A stretch of DNA of 64,000 nucleotides. Origin: Colwellia sp. 75C3 (lineage in GTDB: Bacteria > Pseudomonadota > Gammaproteobacteria > Enterobacterales > Alteromonadaceae). Position numbers and translations under genes: made by a program. The notes under the pieces are model-generated. The model did no database searches and was not told the origin of the DNA. It worked only from the letters and a program-made list of their open reading frames with translations. The DNA is taken from contig NZ_PJAU01000032.1 of the NCBI RefSeq assembly GCF_002836255.1, positions 496,001 through 560,000 of the forward strand. The letters run 5' to 3'. Positions 28,596 through 38,741 of this stretch are shown here, in pieces (position 1 is the stretch's first letter; the number at the start of each line of letters is the position of its first letter).

Positions 28596-28939
28596 ACTTT
28601 GACCTTTTTATTTTTGTCAGGAAGCTCGCCATCTACATGGTCACTACCTAAATCTGAACGGCCTCTAATGGCTAAAATAACCACAAAAGCAGTCATAGCA
28701 AAACCGATAACAATCGCGGTTAACACCAAAGCCTGTGGCAGTGGATCAGCATATTCTGAACTGTAACCAAGTACTGCGGCCTGATTTAGGCTAAGTCGTC
28801 CAGAAGAGAACAAAAATAAATTAACTGCATAAGAAAGCATCGTTAACCCTAATACCACGGTGAACGTTCTAGCGCGTAGTATTAAAAATACGCCACAAGA
28901 CACTAAAAGCCCAACGCAGGATGCGTAAAGTAATTCCAT
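28592..28939 (-). CDS. mrpC: Na+/H+ antiporter subunit C
   Basis: MrpC is the NuoK-like subunit. The 115-aa protein has three membrane segments and the conserved DPLPQALVLTAIVIGFAMTAF region near 65-85. Its start overlaps the mrpA stop by 1 bp and its end overlaps mrpD by 4 bp. Confidence 0.93.
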   Translation of the reverse strand: MELLYASCVGLLVSCGVFLILRARTFTVVLGLTMLSYAVNLFLFSSGRLSLNQAAVLGYSSEYADPLPQALVLTAIVIGFAMTAFVVILAIRGRSDLGSDHVDGELPDKNKKVKV

Positions 28940-31731
28940 TAAACATTCACCTCTTCTTTCTGCGCATTAACGGTTAATCGACCAAGACTTGCCAAAATCA
29001 TTAATGTCGCACCAACCACCGTAATATAAACACCTACATCAAATATCAAGGCACTGGCGAGTTCAATTTCACCAATAAAAGGAATATCAAAGTAATCAAA
29101 CCAAGTTGTCATGAAAGGCCTTTCAAAGAACCAACTACCTACCCCAGTGAATAACGCGATAGCAATGCCTGAGGCAATAATCTTGCGGTAATTAATGGTT
29201 AAGCGCTCAGCAATCCAGTCTGAGCCATGGGCTATATATTGTAAAATAAAGGCAACCGCTGTCACTAAACCAGCGATAAATCCGCCGCCTGGCAAATTAT
29301 GTCCACGTAGGAAAATATAAAACGACACCATTAATGCCAACGGCAGTAACGACTGAGAAATACTGGCTAATAAAAGAGGATAACGCTCTTTCGCCCATGG
29401 ACGCCCTTCACTATCACTAGTAGGCATCAACAAGGGTAAGTTGACTAATAACTTATAAATACCTAACGCGGCAATACCCAGTACACAAATTTCACCTAAA
29501 GTATCAAAGCCACGAAAATCGACCAAAATAACATTAACAACGTTAGTACCACCGCCACCTGTTTTAGCATTAGCTAAGAAAAAGTCTGAAATAGACTCAA
29601 GTGGACGGGTAATTAATGCATAGCAAATACTCGCAACAACAATACCCAAAGCAGCAGAAATCCCTACATCACGTACCACTCGTACAGAGCTTGACTCTTT
29701 TGGTGAGTGTTGTGGTAAGAAAAATAATGCCAGCATCAGTAAAATGATGGTGACTACTTCAACGGTTAATTGCGTTAAGGCTAGATCGGGTGCAGAGAAT
29801 CGAGTAAAGGCAACTGACACCATTAAACCCACAACTGAGAGCATCAATAATGATACCACACGTGAGCGATACCAAATCACAGTACTAATTGCACCAACCA
29901 TTAACAACGCTGCACCCATAGCATTATGAACATCAATTGGCGTGAGTTGTTTTTGCCCGCTCAATTGGTTCATTTCAAATAAGGGCCAACCTGCAAAAAG
30001 TAACACCACTACAAATATCAGCATTAAATAGCGTTGTAATGAGCCATTCTCTATAACGTTTACCTGAACTTGGCACCACTTTGTAATCGCATTAATTGAG
30101 GCATCGAATACGTATTTGGCGTCCAATGTCGGTAATGACGCTTGAAATTGGAAAAGGTAACGGCGCTGTGTATACAGCAATAAACCACCCGCTACCGCTA
30201 TGCCACTCATTAACAGTGGTAAGTTAAAACCATGCCAAAGGGCAACTTCAAACTCAGGAACATAACCACCCAATACAGCAAAGGACGCCGCTTTTAAAAT
30301 ATCATCAATGACAATTCCTGGAAATATGCCCACAAGTAAACATAAAGCCACAAGTATCTCAATTGGCACGCGCATATAACGAGGTGCCTCACTGGGTTGT
30401 TTAGGTAAATCAACCGGATCACCATTAAAGAAAACGTCATGAATAAAGCGGGCTGAATACGCTACCGCTAAAGCACCTGCAACGGTTGCCAATATAGGAA
30501 TTAGCCAAGACATTGAGCCAAGCAGTTGTTGATCTAAGGTCTCAGTAAAAAACATTTCTTTGGACAAGAAACCATTTAATAGTGGCACACCTGCCATCGA
30601 CGCCGCCGCAACCATAGCAAGCGTTGCCGTATAAGGCATAAATTTCCACATACCATTAAGCTTTCTCATATCACGGGTACCCGTTTCATGGTCGATAATA
30701 CCCGTCGCCATAAATAAAGAGGCTTTAAAGATTGCGTGATTAATAATATGGAAAATAGCAGCTACTGCCGCAAGCTTTGTATCCAAACCGAATAATAAGG
30801 TGATCAAACCTAAATGACTGATAGTCGAATAGGCTAATAAACCTTTTAAATCATGTTTAAATAACGCCACGTAAGCGCCAAATAATAGTGTCGCCAAGCC
30901 AGTTAAACTAACAATAATAAACCATATGTCAGTACCCGCTAAAGCGGGATAAAAGCGCGCTAATAAGAAGATGCCCGCCTTTACCATAGTGGCAGAATGC
31001 AAATAAGCACTTACCGGTGTTGGCGCTGCCATTGCATGGGGTAACCAAAAATGAAAAGGAAACTGTGCGGACTTAGTAAACGCACCCAGTAGAATTAATA
31101 TTAAGGTGACTTCGTACCAATCATGGGCTTGAATAATCTCTTTGCTAGCTAAAATAACATCTAAATTATAGCTACCAACAATATTCCCCAATAACAGCAA
31201 GCCAGCAAGTAATGCTAGGCCTCCTCCGCCCGTGACAGTTAAGGCCATTATTGCGCCTTTACGTGCTTCGGGTTTATGCCACCAATAGCTAATTAATAAA
31301 AACGAACTAATGCTAGTCAGCTCCCAAAAAAACCAGAGTTGGATAATATTATTCGACATGACAAGACCAAGCATCGCCGTCATAAATAACATTAAATAAG
31401 CATAAAGCTTCGGCATAGAGTCATTATTACTTAGATAATAACGGGCATAAAAGATAACTAATATGCCAATGCCTAAAATCATAAAAACAAACAGCAGCGC
31501 TAAGCCATCTAAACGAAAGGCGATATCGATACCGAGTAAAGGGATCCACGAAAAGGTGTCACGAATAACCTCGCCAGAGAACACTGCGGGCGCTAAGCTT
31601 ATCGTCATGCATAATGCGATGATAGGCATTAACATCGTCAAACCAGTCGCTTGATTACGTGTTAACTTCCCCGTCATTGAAGAAATAATACTGCCAAATA
31701 AGGATAACAAGGGTATCCAAAGCAAAGTCAT
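28939..31731 (-). CDS. mrpA: Na+/H+ antiporter subunit A, fused with subunit B
   Basis: MrpA is the largest antiporter subunit. At 930 aa it has the NuoL-like N-terminal half ([15 protein letters not shown] near 247-261, [19 protein letters not shown] near 226-244). An MrpA-specific middle follows, and a C-terminal MrpB-like segment carries [20 protein letters not shown] near 810-830. There is no separate mrpB gene, so this is the fused A/B architecture seen in many Gram-negative bacteria. It is the first gene of the operon. The complex exports Na+ in exchange for protons and supports pH and salt tolerance. Confidence 0.94.
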   Translation of the reverse strand: MTLLWIPLLSLFGSIISSMTGKLTRNQATGLTMLMPIIALCMTISLAPAVFSGEVIRDTFSWIPLLGIDIAFRLDGLALLFVFMILGIGILVIFYARYYLSNNDSMPKLYAYLMLFMTAMLGLVMSNNIIQLWFFWELTSISSFLLISYWWHKPEARKGAIMALTVTGGGGLALLAGLLLLGNIVGSYNLDVILASKEIIQAHDWYEVTLILILLGAFTKSAQFPFHFWLPHAMAAPTPVSAYLHSATMVKAGIFLLARFYPALAGTDIWFIIVSLTGLATLLFGAYVALFKHDLKGLLAYSTISHLGLITLLFGLDTKLAAVAAIFHIINHAIFKASLFMATGIIDHETGTRDMRKLNGMWKFMPYTATLAMVAAASMAGVPLLNGFLSKEMFFTETLDQQLLGSMSWLIPILATVAGALAVAYSARFIHDVFFNGDPVDLPKQPSEAPRYMRVPIEILVALCLLVGIFPGIVIDDILKAASFAVLGGYVPEFEVALWHGFNLPLLMSGIAVAGGLLLYTQRRYLFQFQASLPTLDAKYVFDASINAITKWCQVQVNVIENGSLQRYLMLIFVVVLLFAGWPLFEMNQLSGQKQLTPIDVHNAMGAALLMVGAISTVIWYRSRVVSLLMLSVVGLMVSVAFTRFSAPDLALTQLTVEVVTIILLMLALFFLPQHSPKESSSVRVVRDVGISAALGIVVASICYALITRPLESISDFFLANAKTGGGGTNVVNVILVDFRGFDTLGEICVLGIAALGIYKLLVNLPLLMPTSDSEGRPWAKERYPLLLASISQSLLPLALMVSFYIFLRGHNLPGGGFIAGLVTAVAFILQYIAHGSDWIAERLTINYRKIIASGIAIALFTGVGSWFFERPFMTTWFDYFDIPFIGEIELASALIFDVGVYITVVGATLMILASLGRLTVNAQKEEVNV

Positions 31732-32010
31732 AGCGTAAACCTTTTATATTTTTAACGAGAAGTAATGATATCGAGTGATATAGACATAATATGTCAAATT
31801 ACATAACACTAGCAAACATTATCACTGTGAAAGTTTGTAACGCTCTTTTCACGATAAATCACAGAAATAGTAGCCAAAATATAAAAATAATTCGGATAAT
31901 ATAGATTTTCACGTCAAAAATTCAAAATAAACGCTATAACACTGGTCTCGTTACCCACATTAAGTGTAGTATTTAGCTTAATAAAGCAGTAATTAGTTTA
32001 CAGGTGACCA

Positions 32011-32478
32011 ATGAAGAAGCTAGATAGCATAGATTTACAGGTATTAACCATACTTTATGACGATGCAGATATTACAAACAAAGAACTTGCAGCCAAAATA
32101 GGCATTGCTCCCTCTACCTGTTTAGAGCGCGTTAAACGCTTAAAATTAAGTGGTGTCATTAAAGGTGCGTTTATCGATGTTAACTTAAAAACTATCGGCG
32201 GTAATATAGAAGCAATCGCAGCAATTCGCTTACAACCTTATTCAGAGGAAATTGTGAACAACCTGCGCGATGATTTACTGATGTTCCCAGAAATATTAAA
32301 CCTTTATCACATGGGTGGCAGTTATGACTACTATATCCATATGTCAGTAAAAGACAGTGAGCACCTACGTCAATTTGTTTTCAAAAACATCACCTCGCGC
32401 GAAGCAGTAACTACTGTAGAAACATCACTCATTTTTGAACACAGCCGTAGTGGTATTTTACCCAATTTCGACGAGTAA
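32011..32478 (+). CDS. Lrp/AsnC family transcriptional regulator
   Basis: The 155-aa protein has an N-terminal helix-turn-helix (LTILYDDADITNKELAAKIGIAPSTCLERVKRLK, about 12-45) and a C-terminal RAM ligand-binding domain (about 65-145). Lrp/AsnC proteins usually sense amino acids or related metabolites as dimers or octamers. An AGGTGA ribosome-binding site lies just before the ATG. It is divergent from the Mrp operon across 279 bp and could regulate it, but nothing in the sequence proves that. The effector is unknown. Confidence 0.88.
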   Translation: MKKLDSIDLQVLTILYDDADITNKELAAKIGIAPSTCLERVKRLKLSGVIKGAFIDVNLKTIGGNIEAIAAIRLQPYSEEIVNNLRDDLLMFPEILNLYHMGGSYDYYIHMSVKDSEHLRQFVFKNITSREAVTTVETSLIFEHSRSGILPNFDE

Positions 32479-32522
32479 AATATTACCGTTGAATTTTGTA
32501 TAAATCATTCGAAATAAGACAT

Positions 32523-32577
32523 AAAAAATCCCGCATTACTTGTTAATAAAAAATTAACATAACGCGGGATTTTTTTG
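32523..32577. terminator. bidirectional terminator, Lrp-type regulator / dnaJ
   Basis: AAAAATCCCGC and GCGGGATTTTT form the outer stem, with an inner AT-rich stem (TGTTAAT / ATTAACA). A and T tracts lie on both sides of this convergent junction. Confidence 0.87.
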
Positions 32578-32622
32578 ATAGCTAATACCTAAAGTATTAG
32601 CTAATTTTTCTTGGTAAAGCTA

Positions 32623-33756
32623 TTAGCTTTTAAGGTCATCAAAAAACTTCTTAACACCGTCAAAGAAGCCACTTTCTTTAGGGCTATGCTTTTTGCTACT
32701 ACTCGCCATTTTCTCTTCTAATTGACGTAATAAGTCAGCTTGATCGCCTGATAAGTTCACTGGCGTTTCAATAACCACTTTACACATTAGGTCGCCGGTA
32801 GTAGAACTACGTACTGACTTAACGCCTTTACCACGTAAACGGAACATTTTGCCCGTTTGTGTTTCTTTAGGAACCTTCAGCTTAACTTTACCACCAAGTG
32901 TTGGTACTTCAATATCACCACCTAAGGCTGCAGTAACAAAACTAATAGGTACTTCACAATACAAGTGGTTTTCATCACGAACAAATATCTCATGATCACG
33001 TACGTTTACTTGTACGTATAAATCACCCGCTCCGGCGCCATGTTCTCCGGCTTCACCTTCGCCAGATAAACGAATTCTATCGCCAGTATCAACGCCCGCA
33101 GGAATTTTAACTGATAACGTTTTAGTTTTCTCAACACGTCCTTGACCACGACATGAAGTACACTTATCGCTAATCACTTTACCTTTGCCACTACACGTAG
33201 GACAGGTTTGTTGTACTGCGAATAAACCTTGACGCATTTGAACTTGGCCATGGCCATGACAAGTGCTACAGGTTTTAGCCGAAGTGCCTGGTTTAGCACC
33301 TGAGCCGTCACAAGGATCACAGCTTACATAGGTAGGTACTTTAATTTCTAAGCTTTTACCTTTAACCGCATCTTCAAGTGATAACTCTACGTTATAACGT
33401 AAATCGCTGCCACGTTGCTGACGCTGACGTCCACGACCACCGCCGCCTCCGCCAAAAATATCACCGAATATATCGCCGAAGTCTTGACCAAAACCGCCAC
33501 CTTGACCACCGCCACCACCGTGACCACCTTGTTCAAAAGCAGCATGACCATATTGGTCGTAAGCAGCACGTTTTTGGTCGTCATTAAGGATCTCGTAAGC
33601 CTCTTTAACTTCTTTAAACGTTTCTTCTTTAACCTTATCACCTTGAGTACGATCTGGGTGATACTTCATTGCTAACTTTTTATAGGCTTTTTTTACTTCT
33701 TTCTCAGAGGCATCTTGGCTAACACCTAAGGTTTCATAATAATCACGTTTTGACAT
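32623..33756 (-). CDS. dnaJ: chaperone DnaJ
   Basis: DnaJ is the Hsp40 co-chaperone that delivers unfolded clients to DnaK and stimulates its ATPase. The 377-aa protein has the J-domain with HPD (YHPDR, about 32-36), a Gly-rich linker (about 77-115), four CxxCxGxG-type zinc motifs (about 145-215), and the C-terminal substrate-binding domains. It lies 303 bp downstream of dnaK on the same strand, with a hairpin in the gap. Confidence 0.97.
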   Translation of the reverse strand: MSKRDYYETLGVSQDASEKEVKKAYKKLAMKYHPDRTQGDKVKEETFKEVKEAYEILNDDQKRAAYDQYGHAAFEQGGHGGGGGQGGGFGQDFGDIFGDIFGGGGGGRGRQRQQRGSDLRYNVELSLEDAVKGKSLEIKVPTYVSCDPCDGSGAKPGTSAKTCSTCHGHGQVQMRQGLFAVQQTCPTCSGKGKVISDKCTSCRGQGRVEKTKTLSVKIPAGVDTGDRIRLSGEGEAGEHGAGAGDLYVQVNVRDHEIFVRDENHLYCEVPISFVTAALGGDIEVPTLGGKVKLKVPKETQTGKMFRLRGKGVKSVRSSTTGDLMCKVVIETPVNLSGDQADLLRQLEEKMASSSKKHSPKESGFFDGVKKFFDDLKS

Positions 33757-34059
33757 AAATCGGTTTCTTTACTTCAAGTTGATTGAGACTAATTTTCTTC
33801 ATTTTTTTTGAATATTCACAATGAAAAAATCAAGAAAATCAGCACCAATTATAAAAATTAATATCTGATTTTATATACACAAAAAGCGCCGAGTAATATC
33901 GACGCTTTCATAAGATGACATAGTTTAACTCTTTTGAACGCTAAGATTAAGTTAAATTGTTTAAGTTCAAGAAGAAGGCACGTAGCGTATGACTATACGT
34001 GAGTACCTTCGACGTAGAAATTAAGCGATATAACGACAGCTTAACGATTCAAAAAACAC
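33757..34059. other. dnaK-dnaJ intergenic region
   Basis: This 303-bp spacer holds a terminator-like hairpin (33881-33909) and an imperfect inverted repeat (GAAGG ... CCTTC, roughly 33974-34010). No open frame is present. The structures may lower dnaJ expression relative to dnaK. Confidence 0.5.
33881..33909 (-). terminator. attenuator-like hairpin between dnaK and dnaJ
   Basis: On the minus strand AAAGCG(T)CGA pairs with TCG(G)CGCTTT around a TATTAC loop and is followed by TTTTT. Partial readthrough would give more DnaK than DnaJ. Confidence 0.65.
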
Positions 34060-35979
34060 TTATTTGTCGTCTTTAACTTCTTCAAACTCAGCGTCTACAA
34101 CATCGTCTGCAGGAGCAGCGTCAGCTTCTTGAGCCGCGCCTTCTGGAGCACTTTGCGCTTGTTCTTTAGCTTGAGCAATTTCCATTAACTTAGCTGATGC
34201 TTCCATAAGCGCTTGAGTTTTAGTATCAATTGCTTCTTTATCATCACCCTTAACAGCTTCTTCAAGCTCAGTTAATGCTGCTTCAATTTTCTCTTTATCT
34301 TCGCTTGGTAACTCTTCGCCAGCTTCTTCAACTTGCTTGCGAGTAGCGTGAATCATGCCATCAGCTTGGTTACGTGCAGTAACTAGTTCTTCAAATTTAG
34401 CATCTTCATCAGCGTTAGCTTCTGCATCACGTACCATTTGCTCTACTTCTTCATCAGACAAACCTGAAGACGCTTTGATAGTGATTTTTTGCTCTTTACC
34501 TGTGTTTTTATCTTTAGCCGTTACGTGCAAGATACCATCAGCATCGATATCGAAAGTAACTTCGATTTGTGGTGTTCCACGTGGTGCAGCATCAATACCT
34601 TCAAGGTTAAATTGACCTAAAGATTTGTTTGCAGAAGCTTGCTTACGCTCACCTTGACAAACATGAACAGTTACCGCTGATTGGTTATCGTCAGCTGTAG
34701 AGAACGTTTGAGATTGCTTAGTAGGGATAGTGGTGTTTTTGTCGATAACTTTCGTCATCACGCCGCCCATAGTCTCAATACCTAATGATAATGGCGTAAC
34801 ATCTAAAAGAAGTACGTCAGTTACATCACCAGAAAGAACACCCGCTTGAATCGCCGCGCCTGCAGCTACTGCTTCATCAGGGTTAACGTCTTTACGTGGC
34901 TCTTTACCGAAGAAATCAGTAACAGCTTTTTGAACTAGTGGCATACGAGATTGACCACCAACTAAGATAACATCATCAATTTTACTTACTGATAAGTCTG
35001 CATCTTTAAGTGCTTGTTTAAGCGGCACTAATGTTGCTTGAACCATATCTTCAACTAATGACTCTAATTTAGCACGAGTCACTTTGATGTTCATGTGCTT
35101 AGGACCTGAAGCATCAGCAGTGATGTAAGGTAAGTTAACATCTGTTTGTTGTGCTGAAGAAAGCTCACATTTAGCTTTTTCTGCAGCTTCTTTTAAGCGT
35201 TGCATTGCTAAAGGATCAGACGTTAAGTCCATGCCTTGGTCTTTCTTGAATTCAGCTACTAGGTAGTTGATTAGACGGTTATCAAAATCTTCACCACCTA
35301 AGTGAGTATCACCGTTAGTCGCTAGTACTTCAAAAGTATGCTCGCCATCCATTTCATCAATTTCAATGATTGAAATATCGAATGTACCACCACCTAAATC
35401 GTATACAGCTACAACTTTATCGCCTTCTTGCTTGTCCATGCCGTAAGCAAGTGCAGCAGCAGTAGGTTCGTTGATAATACGTTTAACTTCAAGACCAGCT
35501 ATACGACCAGCATCTTTCGTTGCTTGACGCTGTGAATCGTTAAAGTAAGCAGGAACAGTAATAACAGCTTCAGTTACTGTTTCGCCTAAGAAGTCTTCAG
35601 CAGTCTTTTTCATTTTCTTAAGAACTTCAGCTGAAACTTGTGGTGGAGCAATTTTCTCGCCCTTTACTTGAACCCAAGCATCACCGTTGTCAGCTTTAAC
35701 AATACCAAATGGCATAATATCGATGTCACGTTGTGTTTCTTTATCTTCGAAACGACGACCGATTAAACGCTTAATTGCATATAAAGTATTTTCTGGGTTA
35801 GTAACAGATTGACGCTTAGCAGGTTGACCTACTAATGTTTCGCCTTCAGCTGTATAACCAATGATTGAAGGAGTTGTGCGATCGCCTTCTGCATTTTCAA
35901 TAACACGTACAGTGCCGCCGTCTAATACAGCAACACATGAGTTAGTTGTTCCTAGGTCAATACCGATAATTTTGCCCAT
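34060..35979 (-). CDS. dnaK: chaperone DnaK (Hsp70)
   Basis: DnaK binds and releases hydrophobic peptides in an ATP-driven cycle with DnaJ and GrpE. The 639-aa protein has the ATPase domain with [14 protein letters not shown] at the N terminus, DLGGGTFD near 194-201, the [15 protein letters not shown] linker/substrate domain near 390, and an acidic C-terminal tail ending [18 protein letters not shown] just before the ATG contains the ribosome-binding site. A heat-shock promoter match lies 75 bp upstream. Confidence 0.98.
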   Translation of the reverse strand: MGKIIGIDLGTTNSCVAVLDGGTVRVIENAEGDRTTPSIIGYTAEGETLVGQPAKRQSVTNPENTLYAIKRLIGRRFEDKETQRDIDIMPFGIVKADNGDAWVQVKGEKIAPPQVSAEVLKKMKKTAEDFLGETVTEAVITVPAYFNDSQRQATKDAGRIAGLEVKRIINEPTAAALAYGMDKQEGDKVVAVYDLGGGTFDISIIEIDEMDGEHTFEVLATNGDTHLGGEDFDNRLINYLVAEFKKDQGMDLTSDPLAMQRLKEAAEKAKCELSSAQQTDVNLPYITADASGPKHMNIKVTRAKLESLVEDMVQATLVPLKQALKDADLSVSKIDDVILVGGQSRMPLVQKAVTDFFGKEPRKDVNPDEAVAAGAAIQAGVLSGDVTDVLLLDVTPLSLGIETMGGVMTKVIDKNTTIPTKQSQTFSTADDNQSAVTVHVCQGERKQASANKSLGQFNLEGIDAAPRGTPQIEVTFDIDADGILHVTAKDKNTGKEQKITIKASSGLSDEEVEQMVRDAEANADEDAKFEELVTARNQADGMIHATRKQVEEAGEELPSEDKEKIEAALTELEEAVKGDDKEAIDTKTQALMEASAKLMEIAQAKEQAQSAPEGAAQEADAAPADDVVDAEFEEVKDDK

Positions 35980-36053
35980 CTTGGGAGCTCCTATTCATTA
36001 AGTCTTTATCTAAATAGATAAAGTAATTTTGATTAAATTGTTTGTTGAATAAT

Positions 36054-36081
36054 AAGTGGGGTCAGCAAAATGCTTTTCAAT
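36054..36081 (-). promoter_or_regulatory. sigma-32 (heat-shock) promoter for dnaK
   Basis: Read on the minus strand, ATTGAAA (36075-36081), a 13-bp spacer, and CCCCACTT (36054-36061) match the RpoH consensus CTTGAAA - 13 to 15 - CCCCATNT with few mismatches. The -10 lies 75 bp before the dnaK start. Confidence 0.78.
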
Positions 36082-36137
36082 AGATAAATTTAAAAAAATC
36101 GCTTTTTTGTGCAGATAAAGTGAAAAGTAGTGGGAAA

Positions 36138-36168
36138 AAGGTAATGTTCTTAGCGAACATTACCTTTA
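36138..36168 (-). terminator. hairpin after the thioredoxin-like gene
   Basis: AAAGGTAATGTTC and GAACATTACCTTT pair perfectly over 13 bp with a short loop. On the minus strand it is followed by TTCCC rather than a long T-run. It lies about 90 bp past the thioredoxin-like stop codon. Confidence 0.6.
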
Positions 36169-36257
36169 GTAAAATTTTGACTGAAGGAAAAAGACGATTA
36201 CTTATATCGCAGTAGCCCATAAAATCGATAATTAAATAGCTGGAATACTTCGAATGG

Positions 36258-36749
36258 CTATTTTTTAATTATTTCTTGTAACGCTAATTCAAAACGAGGG
36301 TCTGTTTTGTCTGACGTAGATGATTTCCAAATAATCTCATTTTTTCTATTAATAAAAAATGTTGTTGGCGTACCTCGCACACCATAAAGCTTAGCAACCT
36401 CTTCACCCATTACAGCGGTTAAAAAAGAATAACCTCTGCGTTTAATTTCATCTTGAGGTAATGCCCCTTCATCTTCATTAAAACTTATTGAGATAAGCTC
36501 TACACCTTCTGCTTGATATTTTTTCTGTAATTCAACTAAGGTGGGTTGTAGTTTTTTACAATAAGGGCACCAGGTTGCCCAGAAGTGAAGGATGACCGGT
36601 TTGTTCTTATACTGGGCTAAACTAATAACATCACCCTTTTGAGTTTTTAATTGCCACGGTTTTGCTGTTTCATTTGCATGAGAACTAAAACTTACCGTGG
36701 TAAATAAAGTCACCAAAACAAAAAGTATGTTTCTTAAAATATGATTCAT
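36258..36749 (-). CDS. TlpA/ResA-like secreted thioredoxin-fold protein
   Basis: The 163-aa protein has a signal peptide (about 1-26) and a TlpA-type thioredoxin fold with the active site WCPYC (C61, C64) and the cis-proline region GVRGTPTTFF near 124-133. TlpA/ResA proteins usually reduce disulfides in the periplasm, often for cytochrome c assembly. The CPYC dipeptide is more typical of glutaredoxins. It lies alone between dnaK and grpE, with no cytochrome-maturation genes nearby, so its partner is unknown. Confidence 0.85.
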   Translation of the reverse strand: MNHILRNILFVLVTLFTTVSFSSHANETAKPWQLKTQKGDVISLAQYKNKPVILHFWATWCPYCKKLQPTLVELQKKYQAEGVELISISFNEDEGALPQDEIKRRGYSFLTAVMGEEVAKLYGVRGTPTTFFINRKNEIIWKSSTSDKTDPRFELALQEIIKK

Positions 36750-36862
36750 AGTGAATATTGGGTAATAAATGAGTTGTATTGTAAAAGACCTAGTTTTCTC
36801 AAAAACATTTCATTTACAGGTAAAATTACAGCTAAAAATAAATTTATCTTCAAATAAAAGGC

Positions 36863-36899
36863 AAAAAAAAAGCAAAGAGAAAATCCCTTTGCTTTTTTG
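36863..36899 (-). terminator. intrinsic terminator after grpE
   Basis: AGCAAAG and CTTTGCT pair around an A-rich loop, and T and A tracts flank the hairpin. It lies about 35 bp past the grpE stop codon. Confidence 0.8.
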
Positions 36900-36932
36900 T
36901 ACGACTACTTTAAGTTTGATATAGGCTACGTA

Positions 36933-37562
36933 TTACGCAGTAGCATCAACACTTGGTGCCGCTTTAGATACCATCACCATCGCTGGGCGAATTAAACGAC
37001 CATTTAACTCATAACCTTTTTGCATTACAGCAATAACAGTGTTTGGCGCTACACCAGGTACTTCTTGCATAGACATTGCTTGATGAAGTTCAGGATTGAA
37101 AGGTTGATCTTGTGGATCAACAGCTTTAACACCAAATTTCTCTAACGAAGCAATTAAACCTTGTAACGTTAATTCAACGCCTTCAATAACACCTTTATTA
37201 CTCTCATCGTCTTTATCGATATTTTGAAGCGCGCGCTCCAAGTTATCTACGCTTGTTAGCATTTCACCAGCAAACTTCTCTAGCGCGAACTTACGTGCTT
37301 TCTCTACATCTTGAGCAGCGCGACGACGAATGTTGTCTACTTCTGCTTTAGCGCGAATAACTGAGTCTTTTTGGTCAACAACCGTAGATTGCGCCGCAAC
37401 TAACGATAACTCTAACTCGTTAATTTTTTCTTGCTCTGCACTAATTACTTCATGAGCATGTTCGTGTTGTTCTTCTACTTGCTCTTCAGCTTGTTTAACG
37501 ATGTCATCAGCTAATTGCTCAGCAGTTAACTCTTCTTTATTATTTGTTGATTCTGTTGTCAT
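36933..37562 (-). CDS. grpE: nucleotide exchange factor GrpE
   Basis: GrpE releases ADP from DnaK. The 209-aa protein has an acidic, coiled-coil N-terminal half and the C-terminal beta domain with [16 protein letters not shown] near 155-170 and [23 protein letters not shown] near 174-196. It is divergent from nadK, the same arrangement as in enterobacteria. A heat-shock promoter match lies 33 bp before the ATG. Confidence 0.97.
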   Translation of the reverse strand: MTTESTNNKEELTAEQLADDIVKQAEEQVEEQHEHAHEVISAEQEKINELELSLVAAQSTVVDQKDSVIRAKAEVDNIRRRAAQDVEKARKFALEKFAGEMLTSVDNLERALQNIDKDDESNKGVIEGVELTLQGLIASLEKFGVKAVDPQDQPFNPELHQAMSMQEVPGVAPNTVIAVMQKGYELNGRLIRPAMVMVSKAAPSVDATA

Positions 37563-37594
37563 GGAAAAACCTTAATTTTATAACTATTGGTGAC

Positions 37595-37623
37595 ATTATG
37601 GGGGCTCTCTAAAATGATTCAAG
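37595..37623 (-). promoter_or_regulatory. sigma-32 (heat-shock) promoter for grpE
   Basis: Read on the minus strand, CTTGAAT (37617-37623), a 13-bp spacer and CCCCATAA (37596-37603) match the RpoH consensus closely. The -10 lies 33 bp before the grpE start codon. Confidence 0.8.
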
Positions 37624-37718
37624 CTTCATTTAAAAACATTTTGTAAAAAGTGAACTTTACAAGTGAGCAAAATCCAGCGAAACTGCTCTTAACCCTAGCA
37701 AACTAAGTAAATTATCGT

Positions 37719-38600
37719 ATGTCTCAACACTATAAAACTATTGGGCTTATTGGCAAACCTAACCATGATGGCGCCAGTGACACAATACAAACGTTACATG
37801 ACTATTTATTAGCAAATGAGTATCAAGTCATTGTTGAACTCTCGGTAGCGCAATCACTCGATATTAAAAATATGAAAACCGGCACCTTAACCGATATTGG
37901 CGAGCAGGCAGATCTCGCTATTGTTGTCGGTGGTGATGGTTACATGCTCGGCGCAGCACGCGTCCTTGCTTGTTTTGATATTGGCGTTATTGGGGTAAAC
38001 CGCGGTAACTTAGGTTTTTTAACCGATCTTTCCCCCGCTGAACTCATTGAACCGCTAAAGCAAATATTAGCGGGTAAGTCTCGCAGTGAACAACGTTTTA
38101 TTATTGAAGCTGAAGTTTATCGTCACGGAAAACTGAAAAGTTCTAATAGCGCGGTTAATGAAGCCGTACTGCATGCCGGTAAAGTCGCCAGCATGATTGA
38201 ATTTGAAGTCTATATCGATGGTAGCTTTATGTTTAGCCAGCGCTCTGATGGTCTAATTGTATCAACGCCTACGGGATCAACCGCTTATTCAATGTCTGCT
38301 GGTGGACCTATTTTAACGCCTAACTTAAATGCACTAACATTAGTACCTATGTTCCCGCACACATTAACAAGTCGACCGATTGTTGTTGATGGTAATAGTG
38401 AAATTAAACTGATACTGGCTAATGATAATCACGAAAACTTGCAAGTGAGTTGTGACGGCCACGTTATTTTAACAGTAATGCCTGGTGATGAAGTTATTAT
38501 CAAAAAGAGTGAATGCAGTATTCGTTTGATTCACCCCTTAGATCATGATTACTTTAACGTTTTACGAAATAAATTAAGCTGGGGTAACAAGCTTTATTAG
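37719..38600 (+). CDS. nadK: NAD kinase
   Basis: NadK phosphorylates NAD to NADP with ATP. The 293-aa protein has the GGDG motif ([15 protein letters not shown], near 69-83), the [13 protein letters not shown] segment (near 94-106) and the conserved [15 protein letters not shown] (near 185-199). Length is typical. It is divergent from grpE and followed by recN, a conserved order. Confidence 0.97.
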   Translation: MSQHYKTIGLIGKPNHDGASDTIQTLHDYLLANEYQVIVELSVAQSLDIKNMKTGTLTDIGEQADLAIVVGGDGYMLGAARVLACFDIGVIGVNRGNLGFLTDLSPAELIEPLKQILAGKSRSEQRFIIEAEVYRHGKLKSSNSAVNEAVLHAGKVASMIEFEVYIDGSFMFSQRSDGLIVSTPTGSTAYSMSAGGPILTPNLNALTLVPMFPHTLTSRPIVVDGNSEIKLILANDNHENLQVSCDGHVILTVMPGDEVIIKKSECSIRLIHPLDHDYFNVLRNKLSWGNKLY

Positions 38601-38678
38601 TCCCCTACTCTTTATTCTATAAAAAAAGAGTTAGCATGACCCTCCAAAAATAAGCAAATAGTTTCAAATAAGCTTGAA

Positions 38679-38719
38679 TAAAAACCAATACCTGTATAAA
38701 TTAACAGGTACTGGTTTTA
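38679..38719 (+). terminator. hairpin between nadK and recN
   Basis: AAAACCAATACCTGT and ACAGGTACTGGTTTT pair with one mismatch around a short AT loop, with T-rich sequence after it. It ends about 20 bp before recN, so it can stop the nadK transcript. Confidence 0.7.
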
Positions 38720-38741
38720 TACTCATGCTTAAGGCTTAACT

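Noticed and set aside
33378..33675. Several overlapping open frames across the Gly-rich linker of dnaJ
   Set aside because: They are shadows of the glycine-codon run on both strands. DnaJ itself is unambiguous here.
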